Source: Streptomyces peucetius | GTDB lineage: Bacteria; Actinomycetota; Actinomycetes; Streptomycetales; Streptomycetaceae | Length of the DNA stretch: 64,000 bases | Direction of reading: 5' to 3' | Assembly (NCBI RefSeq): GCF_025854275.1 | Contig: NZ_CP107567.1 | Location: 3,472,001-3,536,000 of the forward strand | Shown here: piece after piece, positions 52,123-61,900 of the stretch | Numbering within the stretch: position 1 is the first letter of the stretch | Layout of the letters: each line of letters begins with the position of its first letter | Program-made: the position numbers and the translations under genes | Notes under the pieces: model-generated | What the model was told of the DNA's origin: nothing | Databases searched by the model: none | What the model saw: the letters and a program-made list of their open reading frames with translations, nothing else

Positions 52123-53472
52123 CTACGCCGCCGTCACCAACCGCTCCCGTTCCACGAACCGCACCCGCGGGTGCCCCCCGTACCAGCCGACCGACAGCCG
52201 CAGGCCGCCGACACGCGCCAGCATCAGGCCGACGCCGGCCGCCGCCGCCGCGGCCACCGCGCCGCCCGCGGCGAAGCCGACGCGCGCGCCGTAGGTGTCC
52301 GTGATCCAGCCGACGAGCGGCGCGCCCAGCGGCGTACCGCCGGTGAAGACCATCATGAACAGGCTCATGACCCGGCCCCGCATCAGCGGATCCGTCGCCA
52401 TCTGGACGCTGGAGTTGGCCGTGACGTTGACCGTCAGGCCGAACATGCCGATCGGGACCATCATCACCGCGAAGATCCAGAAGGCCGGGGCGAAGGCCGT
52501 CACGATCTCCAGCACTCCGAACAGCACCGCCGCGCCGACCAGCAGCCGCAGCCTCGACGTGCCGCGCCGGGCGGCGAGCAGGGCGCCGGCCAGGGAACCG
52601 GCGGCCATCAGGGTGTTGAGCAGGCCGTATGTACCCGCGTCGCCGTGGAAGACGTCGTCGACGAACGCGGAGAGCCAGATCGGGAAGTTGAAGCCGAAGG
52701 TGCCGATGAAGCCCACGAGGACGATCGGCCAGATCAGCTCGGGCCGGCCGGCGACGTACCTGAGGCCCTCGCGCAGCTGGCCCTTGCCGCGCGGGGCGCG
52801 TTCGACCTTGTGGAGTTCACCGGCGCGCATCATCAGCAGCCCGGCGATGGGCGCGAGGAACGACAGGCCGTTGAGCAGGAACGCGTACCCGCTGCCGACC
52901 GCGGTGATCAGCACACCGGCGACCGCCGGTCCGACGAGCCGTGCGGACTGGAAGTTCGCGGAGTTGAGCGAGACGGCGTTGCGCAGCTGGTCGGGGCCGA
53001 CCATCTCGGCGACGAACGACTGCCGCGCCGGGTTGTCGACGACGGTGACGAGGCCGAGTAGGAACGCCGTCAGGTAGACGTGCCAGACCTGGACGTGTCC
53101 GCTGAGCGTGAGCACGGCGAGCGCCAGGCCGGTGAGGCCCATCGCGGCCTGGGTGGCGAGCAGCAACTGCCGCTTGGGCAGCCGGTCCGCGAGCACCCCG
53201 CCGTAGAGGCCGAAGAGAAGCATGGGCAGGAACTGCAGCGCGATGGTGATGCCGACGGCGGACGCCGATCCGGTCAGGCTGAGCACCAGCCAGTCCTGGG
53301 CGATGCGCTGCATCCAGGTGCCGGTGTTGGAGACGACCTGTCCTGTCGCGAAGAGCCGGTAGTTACGGATCTTCAGCGAGCTGAACATGCTCTGCTTACG
53401 GGCAGGCCGGGCGGTCAGGGTGTCGGGGTCGGTCGGTGCGGGGGCGGAGTCTGCTCCGGATCCCGTACTCAA
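52123..53472 (-). CDS. MFS exporter (EntS/MdtG-like)
   Basis: 449 residues, twelve predicted membrane segments. Seen: NYRLFATGQVVSNTGTWMQRIAQDWLVLSLTGSASAVGITIALQFLPMLLFGLYGGVLADRLPKR (motif A region), DNPARQSFVAEMVGPDQLRNAVSLNSANFQSARLVGPAVAGVLI, and the second half beginning ELIWPIVLVGFIGTFGFNFPIWL. Same group as enterobactin/siderophore exporters and drug exporters. TTG start with AGGAGG 8 nt upstream. Second gene of a marR-MFS operon (27-bp gap), so expression likely responds to the MarR ligand. Confidence 0.9.
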   Translation of the reverse strand: MSTGSGADSAPAPTDPDTLTARPARKQSMFSSLKIRNYRLFATGQVVSNTGTWMQRIAQDWLVLSLTGSASAVGITIALQFLPMLLFGLYGGVLADRLPKRQLLLATQAAMGLTGLALAVLTLSGHVQVWHVYLTAFLLGLVTVVDNPARQSFVAEMVGPDQLRNAVSLNSANFQSARLVGPAVAGVLITAVGSGYAFLLNGLSFLAPIAGLLMMRAGELHKVERAPRGKGQLREGLRYVAGRPELIWPIVLVGFIGTFGFNFPIWLSAFVDDVFHGDAGTYGLLNTLMAAGSLAGALLAARRGTSRLRLLVGAAVLFGVLEIVTAFAPAFWIFAVMMVPIGMFGLTVNVTANSSVQMATDPLMRGRVMSLFMMVFTGGTPLGAPLVGWITDTYGARVGFAAGGAVAAAAAAGVGLMLARVGGLRLSVGWYGGHPRVRFVERERLVTAA

Positions 53473-53499
53473 AGGGGTTCGCCTCCTCGGCGTCGGCGG

Positions 53500-53949
53500 T
53501 CATTGCAGATGCGCGAGCTTCTCCAGGACGGGGGCGGCTGCGCGCAGCTTCGCCCACTCCTCGTCGTCCAGGCCTTCGGCGAGCGCGGCCAGCCAGGCGT
53601 TCCGCTTGCGGCGGGACTCCTCGAGCATGGTCTCGGCCCGTTCGGTCTGGGTGACCACCTTCTGCCGGCGGTCGTCGGGGTGCGGCTCGAGCCGGACCAG
53701 TCCCTTGGCTTCGAGAAGCGCGACGATCCGGGTCATCGACGGCGGCTGCACGTGCTCCTTGCGGGCCAGCTCACCGGGGGTGGCCGAGCCGCAGCGGGCG
53801 AGGGTGCCGAGTACCGACATCTCGGTGGGACTCAGCGTCTCGTCGACGCGCTGGTGCTTCAGACGGCGGCCCAGCCGCATGACGGCGGAGCGCAGGGAGT
53901 TCACGGCGGCGACGTCTGCGGCGTCCGTGCCGTGGGACAGGTCAGGCAT
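53500..53949 (-). CDS. MarR-family regulator of the MFS exporter
   Basis: 149 residues. Seen: SLRSAVMRLGRRLKHQRVDETLSPTEMSVLGTLARCGSATPGELARKEHVQPPSMTRIVALLEAKGLVRLEPHPDDRRQKVVTQTE, with wing motif DDRRQK. ATG 53949 chosen; in-frame ATGs at 53955 and 53961 are possible. The upstream stretch ATTAGCATAACTCATTA contains half-site-like TTA/TAA symmetry and may be its operator. Co-transcribed with the exporter. Confidence 0.88.
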   Translation of the reverse strand: MPDLSHGTDAADVAAVNSLRSAVMRLGRRLKHQRVDETLSPTEMSVLGTLARCGSATPGELARKEHVQPPSMTRIVALLEAKGLVRLEPHPDDRRQKVVTQTERAETMLEESRRKRNAWLAALAEGLDDEEWAKLRAAAPVLEKLAHLQ

Positions 53950-54103
53950 GTTCATTAGCATAACTCATTACCCAGTCTAAAGAAAGGCGCCACCGGGCCG
54001 GTCGCTCAGTCGGTCACGGGGAAGATGCACACGTCACCCATATGAGTGAGACACATCCGGAAAGTGACGCCGGGGCGGCCGGAGTGCGGCGACCCTGATG
54101 CGC

Positions 54104-54286
54104 ATGGGATCGACAGTGCTCAGCCTGCGGATGGACGGTGAGTTGCTCGACCGGATCCGGCAGCATGCGGCGAAACGGCAAATGAGCGTCCAGGACTATG
54201 TGGTCCGGACGCTCATTCGCGACGACTTCGACGAGCGCTTCAAGGCGGCCGTCGACGAGACGGAGAAGTTCTACGACGTCACCTGA
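54104..54286 (+). CDS. Ribbon-helix-helix protein without a toxin partner
   Basis: 60 residues, MGSTVLSLRMDGELLDRIRQHAAKRQMSVQDYVVRTLIRDDFDERFKAAVDETEKFYDVT. The strand VLSLRMD plus the two helices match Arc/CopG-type antitoxins; the acidic tail could bind a toxin. No toxin gene follows: the next gene is a convergent permease. Upstream ATG at 54098 is an alternative start. Confidence 0.75.
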   Translation: MGSTVLSLRMDGELLDRIRQHAAKRQMSVQDYVVRTLIRDDFDERFKAAVDETEKFYDVT

Positions 54287-54300
54287 AGCGCGAGGCGACG

Positions 54301-54332
54301 CGCGACGGCGCGACGGCGCGACGGCGCGACGG
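54301..54332. repeat. Four tandem 8-bp repeats CGCGACGG
   Basis: Perfect 4 x 8 bp array between two convergent genes, immediately before the permease stop codon. Such short arrays vary by slippage; here it lies outside coding sequence. Confidence 0.9.
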
Positions 54333-54334
54333 GA

Positions 54335-55789
54335 CTACGTGAGCCCCAGCGCCGGCATGGCGTACGAGAAGACGAACACCGCCGACACGACGTACATCGC
54401 CGCGGGCACCTCGCGCCCGCGCCCCGCCGCGAGCCGCAGCACACTGAAGGCGATGAAGCCGATGCCGATGCCGTGGGTGATCGAGTAGGTGAACGGCATC
54501 ATCACCAGCGCCAGGAACGCGGGCGCGGCGATCGTGTAGTCGCTCCAGTCGATGTCCTTGATCGACCCGGCCAGGATCAGGAAGCCGACCGCCACCAGGG
54601 CGGGGGTCGCCGCCTGGGACGGGACCATCGTGGCGAGCGGCGTGAGGAACAGCGCCAGCGAGAACAGCAGACCCGTGACGACCGACGACAGCCCCGTGCG
54701 CGCGCCCTCGCCGACACCGGCCGTGGACTCCACGAAGCAGGTGTTGGCGGAGCACGAGGTGGCACCGCCCGCGGCGACGGCGAGGCCGTCGACGACCAGC
54801 ACCCGGTTGATGCCCGGGTAGTTGCCTTCCTTGTCCATGAGATTCGCCTCGTCGCCGACGGCGAGGATCGTGCCCATCGCGTCGAAGAAACAGGACAGCA
54901 GCACGGTGAAGACGAACAGGGCACCGGTCAGCAGGCCGACCTTCTCGAAGCCGCCGAACAGGCTGACCTCGAAGAACAGCCCGAAGTCGGGCGTCGAGAC
55001 CGGGTTGCCGGGCCACTCGGGCGTGGTCAGGCCCCAGGACTCGACGTCGGCGACGGCGTGGACGGCCATCGCGACGACCGTCATCACGACGATCGAGATC
55101 AGGATCGCGCCCGGCACCTTGCGGATGATCAGCGCGAGGGTGAGCAGCGTGCCGATGGCGAAGACGAGGACCGGCCAGCCGAGCAGATGACCGCCGGTGC
55201 CGAGCTGCAGCGGGACGGTGGTGTGGGCGGCGTCGGGGATACGGGTGACGAAGCCGGAGTCCACCAGGCCGATGAGCATGATGAACAGGCCGATGCCGAT
55301 CGCGATGGCCTTCCGCAGGCCGAGCGGCACGGCGTTCATCACGCGCTCGCGCAGCCCGGTGGCCACCAGCAGCATCACCACGAAACCGGCGAGGACCACC
55401 ATGCCCATGGCGTCCGCCCAGGCCATCTGGGGCGCGAGCTGGAGGGCGACGACCGTGTTCACGCCGAGGCCGGCCGCGAGCGCGATCGGGACGTTGCCGA
55501 TGACGCCCATCAGCAGCGTCGAGAACGCCGCCGTCAGCACGGTGGCGGTGACCAGCTGGCCGCCGTCGAGCTGGTGCCCGTACATGTCCTTGGCGCTGCC
55601 GAGAATGATCGGGTTCAGCACGAGGATGTACGCCATCGCGAAGAAGGTGGCGAATCCGCCCCGGACCTCGCGGGCGACGGTGGAGCCGCGCTCCGAGATC
55701 TTGAAGAAGCGGTCCACGCCGCCGGTGGGCTCCGGGGGCGTGGGCGGCAGGCCGGGGGATTCGACCTCGGCGGTGGCCGTGGGGGACAT
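54335..55789 (-). CDS. AzgA/NCS2-type purine permease
   Basis: 484 residues with about 13 membrane segments. Seen: REVRGGFATFFAMAYILVLNPIILG, GVIGNVPIALAAGLGVNTVVAL, GLRKAIAIGIGLFIMLIGLVDSGFV, the substrate-site region FTVLLSCFFDAMGTILAVGDEANLMD, and GGATSCSANTCFVESTAGVGEGARTGLSSVVTGLLF (the conserved TTCFVESTAG-like motif of AzgA). Imports adenine/guanine/hypoxanthine by proton symport. ATG 55789 follows CGAGG; in-frame starts upstream lie inside the operator region. Paired palindromes upstream suggest repression. Confidence 0.92.
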   Translation of the reverse strand: MSPTATAEVESPGLPPTPPEPTGGVDRFFKISERGSTVAREVRGGFATFFAMAYILVLNPIILGSAKDMYGHQLDGGQLVTATVLTAAFSTLLMGVIGNVPIALAAGLGVNTVVALQLAPQMAWADAMGMVVLAGFVVMLLVATGLRERVMNAVPLGLRKAIAIGIGLFIMLIGLVDSGFVTRIPDAAHTTVPLQLGTGGHLLGWPVLVFAIGTLLTLALIIRKVPGAILISIVVMTVVAMAVHAVADVESWGLTTPEWPGNPVSTPDFGLFFEVSLFGGFEKVGLLTGALFVFTVLLSCFFDAMGTILAVGDEANLMDKEGNYPGINRVLVVDGLAVAAGGATSCSANTCFVESTAGVGEGARTGLSSVVTGLLFSLALFLTPLATMVPSQAATPALVAVGFLILAGSIKDIDWSDYTIAAPAFLALVMMPFTYSITHGIGIGFIAFSVLRLAAGRGREVPAAMYVVSAVFVFSYAMPALGLT

Positions 55790-55834
55790 GCGGAATGACC
55801 TCGTGACGGGGATGATTTTGCCGGTTCCCTGGAG

Positions 55835-55888
55835 GTTCATACGAACGAAACCGGTCGGACGCAAACTCGTTCAGTATGAACATATATA
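55835..55888. promoter_or_regulatory. Paired palindromes upstream of the purine permease
   Basis: GTTCATACGAAC (55835-55846) and GTTCAGTATGAAC (55869-55881) share GTTCATAC arms; the second abuts a -10-like TATATA (55883-55888 region, minus strand). They read like two operator sites of one repressor. I looked for a purine riboswitch core here and did not find one. Confidence 0.5.
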
Positions 55889-56023
55889 GGGAAGATCGGT
55901 ATCTCCGCGCGTAGACCCCTGCGAGGGACCGCCCAGGGTCACCTCGCGACCGCCTCGCGACCGCCTCGGGAGCGGCCCGGGACCGGCCCGGGACGAACCC
56001 GGACCGCGACCTACACTGTCCGC

Positions 56024-56326
56024 ATGATCCGTCCTTCATCGGGATCCCCCCGTCACGAGGCACCCGAACCCCTTGAGGGGCCGATCGTCGCCACCATCAC
56101 CGGCGGCACGATCCTCTGGTTCGTGATGTTCCTCGTGCAGGTCCCCTTCTACGGCTGGTTCCACGACCGCGATCTGACGTGGTGGGTGTGGACCTGCCTG
56201 GCCGGCGCGGGCCTCGGGCTCATCGGCATCTGGTACGTCCGCAGCCGCGACGCGGCGATCAAGCGCGCACGGGCCGCCGAAGCGGCCGACGACGCCGAGC
56301 CCCGGGAGCCGGGCACGCCCGCCTGA
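56024..56326 (+). CDS. DUF2530 family small membrane protein
   Basis: 100 residues. Two helices: GGTILWFVMFLVQVPFYGWF and WWVWTCLAGAGLGLIGIWYVRSRD, followed by an Arg/Ala-rich acidic tail. PEPLEGPIVATITGGTILWF and TWWVWTCLAGAGLGL match the DUF2530 pattern I remember from actinobacteria. Function unknown. Start ATG 56024. Confidence 0.82.
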   Translation: MIRPSSGSPRHEAPEPLEGPIVATITGGTILWFVMFLVQVPFYGWFHDRDLTWWVWTCLAGAGLGLIGIWYVRSRDAAIKRARAAEAADDAEPREPGTPA

Positions 56327-56433
56327 GGCACCCCGGAGGCACGTAGTGCCCAGGGACCATTCGCGTCCTACCCCGGTCTGATCTTCCGCCGTTTCGGGCG
56401 GTGGTCCGGCACCGGCACCCGTAACGTCGAACC

Positions 56434-58836
56434 ATGACTCAGCGGGCGGACATAGCAGCCGACGGCCCCGAGCGCGGGCCCCTTGCGGACACCGGCGCCG
56501 GCCGAAGGGCCACCGGTCTGACGTCCGCCGAGGTCGCGGCACGGGTCGAGCGCGGCGAGGTCAACGACGTACCCGTGCGCAGCTCCCGCTCCGCCGTCGA
56601 CATCGTCCGCGCCAACGTCCTCACCCGCTTCAACGCCATCATCGGCGTGCTGTGGGTGATCATGTTCTTCGTCGCGCCGATCCAGGACAGCCTCTTCGGC
56701 TTCGTGATCATCGCCAACACCGGCATCGGCATCATCCAGGAACTGCGCGCCAAGAAGACCCTCGACTCCCTCGCGGTCATCGGCGAGGCGAAACCGAGAG
56801 TGCGGCGGGACGGCGTCGCCACCGCGATCAGCACCTCGGAGATCGTCCTCGGCGATCTCGTCGAACTCGGCCCCGGCGACAAGGTCGTCGTCGACGGCGA
56901 GATCGCGGAGGCGGACAACCTGGAGGTCGACGAGTCGCTGCTGACCGGCGAGGCCGACCCCGTCCTGAAGCAGCCCGGCGACCCGGTCATGTCCGGAAGC
57001 TTCGTGGTGGCGGGCGGCGGCGCCTTCACCACCACGAAGGTCGGACGCGAGGCGTACGCGGCGCAGCTCGCCGAGGAGGCATCCCGTTTCACGCTCGTCC
57101 ATTCCGAACTGCGCTCCGGGATCTCCACGATCCTCAAGTACGTGACCTGGATGATGGTCCCCACCGCGATCGGCCTGATCATCAGCCAGCTGGTCGCCAA
57201 GGACAACAACTTCAAGGACTCGGTCGCGCGGACCGTCGGCGGGATCGTGCCGATGATCCCCGAAGGGCTGGTCCTGCTCACCTCGGTCGCCTTCGCGATC
57301 GGCGTGATCCGCCTGGGCCGCAAACAGTGCCTGGTGCAGGAGCTCCCCGCCATCGAGGGTCTGGCCCGGGTCGACGTCGTCTGCCTCGACAAGACCGGCA
57401 CCCTCACCGAGGGCGGCATGGACGTCACCGAGCTGCGCCTGCTCAATGGTGCGCAGGAGCGGCACGTACGGGCGGTCCTCGGCGCGCTCGGCGCGTCCGA
57501 CCCACGGCCGAACGCCTCGCTCCGGGCCGTCGTCACGGCCTATCCGGACGGCGGCGACCACAGCTGCACCGCCGCCCTCCCTTTCTCCTCCGCCCGCAAG
57601 TACAGCGGCGCGACCCTCGCGGACGGCGACGGCACGCGTTCGACCTGGCTGCTCGGCGCACCCGATGTGCTCCTGCCCGCCGGGAACCCGTCCCTCGCGG
57701 AGGTCGACGAACTCAACCGGCAGGGGCTGCGGGTGCTGCTGCTCGCGCAGGCGGAGGGCTCCCTGGAGGCACCCGCTGAGAAGACGGCCGCCGCCCTGGT
57801 CGTCCTCGAACAGCGCCTGCGCCCCGACGCGGCCGACACCCTGCGCTACTTCGCCGACCAGGACGTCGCGGCGAAGGTCATCTCCGGCGACAACGCGGTC
57901 GCCGTCGGCGCGGTCGCGGCCAAACTCGGCCTGCCGGGCGCCGACTCGACGCTCGACGCGCGCAAGCTGCCCGCCGAGCGCGAGGCGATGGGCGCGGAGC
58001 TGGACGGGGCCGCGGTCTTCGGCCGGGTCAGTCCGCAGCAGAAGCGCGACATGGTCGGTGCCCTGCAGTCCCGTGGCCACACGGTGGCGATGACCGGCGA
58101 CGGCGTCAACGACGTCCTGGCGCTGAAGGACGCCGACATCGGCGTGGCGATGGGGTCGGGCTCCGAGGCGAGCAAGGCCGTGGCGCAGATCGTTCTGCTG
58201 AACAACAGCTTCGCGACGCTGCCGTCGGTGGTCGCGGAGGGCCGCCGGGTCATCGGCAACATCACGCGCGTCGCGACCCTGTTCCTGACCAAGACGGTCT
58301 ACTCGGTGCTGCTGGCGATCCTGGTGGTCTGCAGCCAGGTCGAGTACCCGTTCCTCCCCCGCCACCTGACGCTGCTCTCCACCCTCACCATCGGCGTCCC
58401 GGCCTTCTTCCTCGCCCTCGCGCCGAACAAGGAGCGCGCCAGGCCGCACTTCGTGCGGAGGGTCATGCGGTACGCGATCCCCGCGGGCGTGATCGCGGCG
58501 ACGGCGACGTTCGCCGCGTACCTGCTGGCCCGCGCGTACTACAGCGGCCCCGGCTCGCTGGCCGCGGAGACGAGCGTGGCGACGCTGACCCTGTTCCTGG
58601 TCGCGATGTGGGTCCTCGCGATCGTCGCCCGCCCGTACACGTGGTGGCGGATCGGTCTCGTGGCGGTGATGGGGCTGGGCTTCCTGCTGGTGCTGACGGT
58701 GCCGTGGCTCCAGGACTTCTTCGCGCTGAAGCTGGTGGGCACGACCATGCCGTGGACGGCCGTCGCCGTCGCGGCGGTGGGCGCGGCGCTGCTGGAGCTG
58801 TCGTGGCGTGTGGTGGGGCGGCGCTTCCCCGCCTGA
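56434..58836 (+). CDS. CtpE-like P-type cation ATPase
   Basis: 800 residues. Seen: actuator motif TGEAD (171-175), phosphorylation site DKTGTLT with Asp319, membrane metal motif IPEGL (275-279) in GGIVPMIPEGLVLLTSVAF, hinge VAMTGDGVNDVLALKDADIGVAMGSGSEASK. Length and the PEGL motif match mycobacterial CtpE, reported as a calcium transporter, better than KdpB or CopA. Six or more membrane spans, no N-terminal metal-binding Cys domain. Ends at a bidirectional terminator. Confidence 0.9.
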   Translation: MTQRADIAADGPERGPLADTGAGRRATGLTSAEVAARVERGEVNDVPVRSSRSAVDIVRANVLTRFNAIIGVLWVIMFFVAPIQDSLFGFVIIANTGIGIIQELRAKKTLDSLAVIGEAKPRVRRDGVATAISTSEIVLGDLVELGPGDKVVVDGEIAEADNLEVDESLLTGEADPVLKQPGDPVMSGSFVVAGGGAFTTTKVGREAYAAQLAEEASRFTLVHSELRSGISTILKYVTWMMVPTAIGLIISQLVAKDNNFKDSVARTVGGIVPMIPEGLVLLTSVAFAIGVIRLGRKQCLVQELPAIEGLARVDVVCLDKTGTLTEGGMDVTELRLLNGAQERHVRAVLGALGASDPRPNASLRAVVTAYPDGGDHSCTAALPFSSARKYSGATLADGDGTRSTWLLGAPDVLLPAGNPSLAEVDELNRQGLRVLLLAQAEGSLEAPAEKTAAALVVLEQRLRPDAADTLRYFADQDVAAKVISGDNAVAVGAVAAKLGLPGADSTLDARKLPAEREAMGAELDGAAVFGRVSPQQKRDMVGALQSRGHTVAMTGDGVNDVLALKDADIGVAMGSGSEASKAVAQIVLLNNSFATLPSVVAEGRRVIGNITRVATLFLTKTVYSVLLAILVVCSQVEYPFLPRHLTLLSTLTIGVPAFFLALAPNKERARPHFVRRVMRYAIPAGVIAATATFAAYLLARAYYSGPGSLAAETSVATLTLFLVAMWVLAIVARPYTWWRIGLVAVMGLGFLLVLTVPWLQDFFALKLVGTTMPWTAVAVAAVGAALLELSWRVVGRRFPA

Positions 58837-58849
58837 CGGGGCACATGCG

Positions 58850-58892
58850 AAGGCCCCGCCGCGCGCCGGGATCCGGCGGGCGGCGGGGCCTT
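58850..58892. terminator. Bidirectional terminator between ATPase and repeat-protein genes
   Basis: AAGGCCCCGCCGC (58850-58862) pairs perfectly with 58880-58892; an inner GCGCCGG/CCGGCG pairing extends the stem. A-run on one side and T-run on the other fit termination on both strands. Confidence 0.85.
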
Positions 58893-58903
58893 GGCGGTGG
58901 CCG

Positions 58904-61900
58904 CTACTTCACGTAGTAGCCGGCGACGTCGGCGATCAGGTTCACCGAGCCCGCGTGGTTGTAGAACGACACACGGCCGTTGACCACCGGGACGACCACC
59001 AGGTTCGGCGCCGTCTGCCCCGCCACCACGTTCAGGTTCGACGCACTCGTCCGCGTCGTCCCGTTCGGATAGACGGAGATGTACGTCGTCGCCGTCGGAC
59101 CCGTCGCCGTCACGTTCATGACCACGGCCGTCACACCCGACGCCGGAACACCGTTCTTCCCCGTCACCTGAAGCGTGACCGTCTTCCCGGCAGCCACCTT
59201 CGCCTTCGGCACACCCAGCCCGGTCCGCGTGTCCATGAACCGCGTCGGCGTCAGCGGCCGGTAGGTCGAGCCCTCGACGGACGACGTGAAGTACCCCTGC
59301 ACATCCGCGATCAGGTTCACCGAACCGGCGTAGTTGAAGAAGTTCACCTTCCCGTTCACCACCGGCACGACCACCAGGTTCGGAGCCGTCTGCCCGGCGA
59401 CCACGTTCAGGTTCGACGCACTCGTCCGCGTCGTCCCGTTCGGATACACCGAGATGTACGTCGTCGCCGTCGGACCCGTCGCCGTCACATTCATGACCAC
59501 AGCCGTCACCCCGGAGGCCGGGACCCCACCGCGACCGGTCACCTGCAGCACGACCGTCTTCCCGGCGCCGATCTTCGCCTTCGGCACACCCAGCCCGGTC
59601 CGCGAATCCATCAACCGCGTCGGCTGCACCGGCTCGTACGTCGAACCCTCACCCGACGCCGCGAAGTAACCCGACACATCCGCGATCAGATGCACCGAAC
59701 CCGCGTGGTTGAAGAAGTTCACCTTCCCGTTGACCACCGGCACCACGACCAGGTTCGGACGCGTCTCACCCGCCCGCACATTCAGGTTCGACGCACTCGT
59801 CCGCGTCGTCCCGTCCGGGTAGACGGAGATGTACGTCGTCGCCGTCGGACCCGTCGCCGTCACGTTCATGACCACGGCCGTCACCCCCGACGCCGGGACA
59901 CCGCCCTTGCCCGTCACCTGGAGCGTGACCGTCTTCCCGGCACCGATCTTCGCCTTCGGCACACCGAGCCCGGTACGCGAATCCATCAACCGCGTCGGCT
60001 GCACCGGCCGGAACGTGCCTGTCAGCTCGGGCTGCGGAGGCGTCACCGTCAGGGTGCCCGCGGTCGTCTGCCATCCGCGGTGGGAGGTGACGCTCACCGT
60101 CCAGGTGCCGGCCGGCACGGCCCGCAGATCCACCTCGGCGGTCAGCGTCCGCCAGTCGGCGGAGACGCCGGTCACGGTGGCCGGGTGGCTCTTGCCGTCG
60201 GCGACGATCGCGACCGTGTCGCTCTCGTGCAGGGCCTCGCCGCGCACGGTGAGCTCGGCGGTGGTCCCGGCGGGCGCCGAGTCGGGCGTCACGGAGTCGG
60301 CGTCGAACTGCTCGCCGCCGCACCAGCCCGAGTAGCACGCGGTCTCCACCCGGTAGGACACCTGTGACGCCTTCTCCGGCAGCGACACCATCAGGAGCGC
60401 CGGGGCCTCCTTGCTGTCCCCTTCGGAGCGAAGGCTGCACGTGTACTCGTCGCCGGACCTCATGCAGTCGTCGGTCCAGCTGCCGTCGTACACCGACACG
60501 ACGGCCCGGTCCGTTCCCCCGGAGGGGTTCGCGACGGTCACCTTCAGCATGTCGTTGCTGACCGTCGGCAGGACGGCGCACACCGCCGTGTGCTCCTCGG
60601 TGAGCGTGCCGGTCAGCGGAGCGTGGCCGTAGGCCGCGGAAGCGGCACGCGGGCACTCTGCGGCCGGACCGTCGGCTTCGGCGACGCGCCAGGCGTCCAG
60701 GCGGTGGTAGGCGTCGGGCGCCTCGAGACCGAGCGGCACCTGCATCACCACCTGGTAGGTGGTGGACCCGGTGACCACGCAGGACCGGTTGCGGAAGGAG
60801 CAGTCCGCGCTCCGCCCGTCGGCGCCCAGGGCCATGATGTTGAGCGTGCCCTTCGAGTCACGGACGTCGATCCGGACACGGTCGGTCGCCGCGGCGGTGG
60901 TGACCTTGTGGCAGCGCAGCGCCCCGGCGGTACCGCCGTAGACCCCCGGCTGGGACGGTCCGCCGACCGCGGTGGCCGCGCTCTTGGTGCAGCCCCACGC
61001 CGTCGAGGTGACGTCGCGCCGGCTCAGGGTGTAGGACGCGGCGGTGTCCTGGCCGGTGAAGACGACGGTGTGCGCCTTGCCCGGCGTGAGCGGGCAGACC
61101 GACCACCCGTTCTTCACCGAGTTCCGCTCGCACTTCAGCTCTCCGGACTCGTCGATGACGGAGAAGTTGGCGGGCGCGGTCCCCGACACGGTCCGCAGCT
61201 CGAAGAGTTCGGAGGCCGAATGGTCGGCGGCCGGGACGGCCAGGCAGTGGGTGAAGACCCCGCCGCCGGTGGTGAGCTCGGTCGCGTTGCTCGCGTCGCT
61301 GAAGGTGCTGCGCGGCATCACGGCGCAGGTGCCGGGCGGCGTGGAGTCGGTGCGCAGGAAGCTGATCGCGTACGGGCCCGGCTGCTCGCCGGCCTCGGCG
61401 TGGACGATCGCCCGGTACGGCGCGACGCCGGACAGCTGACAGTCGCCGGCGCGGAGCCCGCTCTCGTCGCACTGCAGCGCGCCGACGGCGTCCAGCACCT
61501 CGGCGCCGATGCGCGGCCCGGTGCCGGTGCGGGGCTGCCCGGAGATGCGGGAGTCCTTCGGCATGGGCAGTTCGAGGCAGTCGTACTGGCCGGCCACGAG
61601 GGTGCCCTCGTGTGTTCCCTCTGCCACGGGCACGCAGCCTTCGGTGCCGGTCCGGTCGAGGAAGGCCGTGCCGTAGCTGCCCTCGTAGACCCGGGTCGGG
61701 TCGCCCACCAGCAGCGTGTAGGAGCCTGCGGACGGGAAGGTGCACCAGCCGCCCCGGCAGACCTCGGTCGCCTCGCCGTCGTAGACGTACATCCAGAACT
61801 GGCTGTTGAACTCGTCGACCGGGTTCACCAGATAGCGGCCCGCGGCCGGCACCGTCAGGACGCGGCAGCGCACCTCCCCGGTCGGGGAGGCGGGCGGGGC

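Noticed and set aside
55790..55900. Purine riboswitch before the AzgA-type permease
   Set aside because: Conserved purine-aptamer core and three-helix junction not found; the symmetry is better explained by DNA operators.
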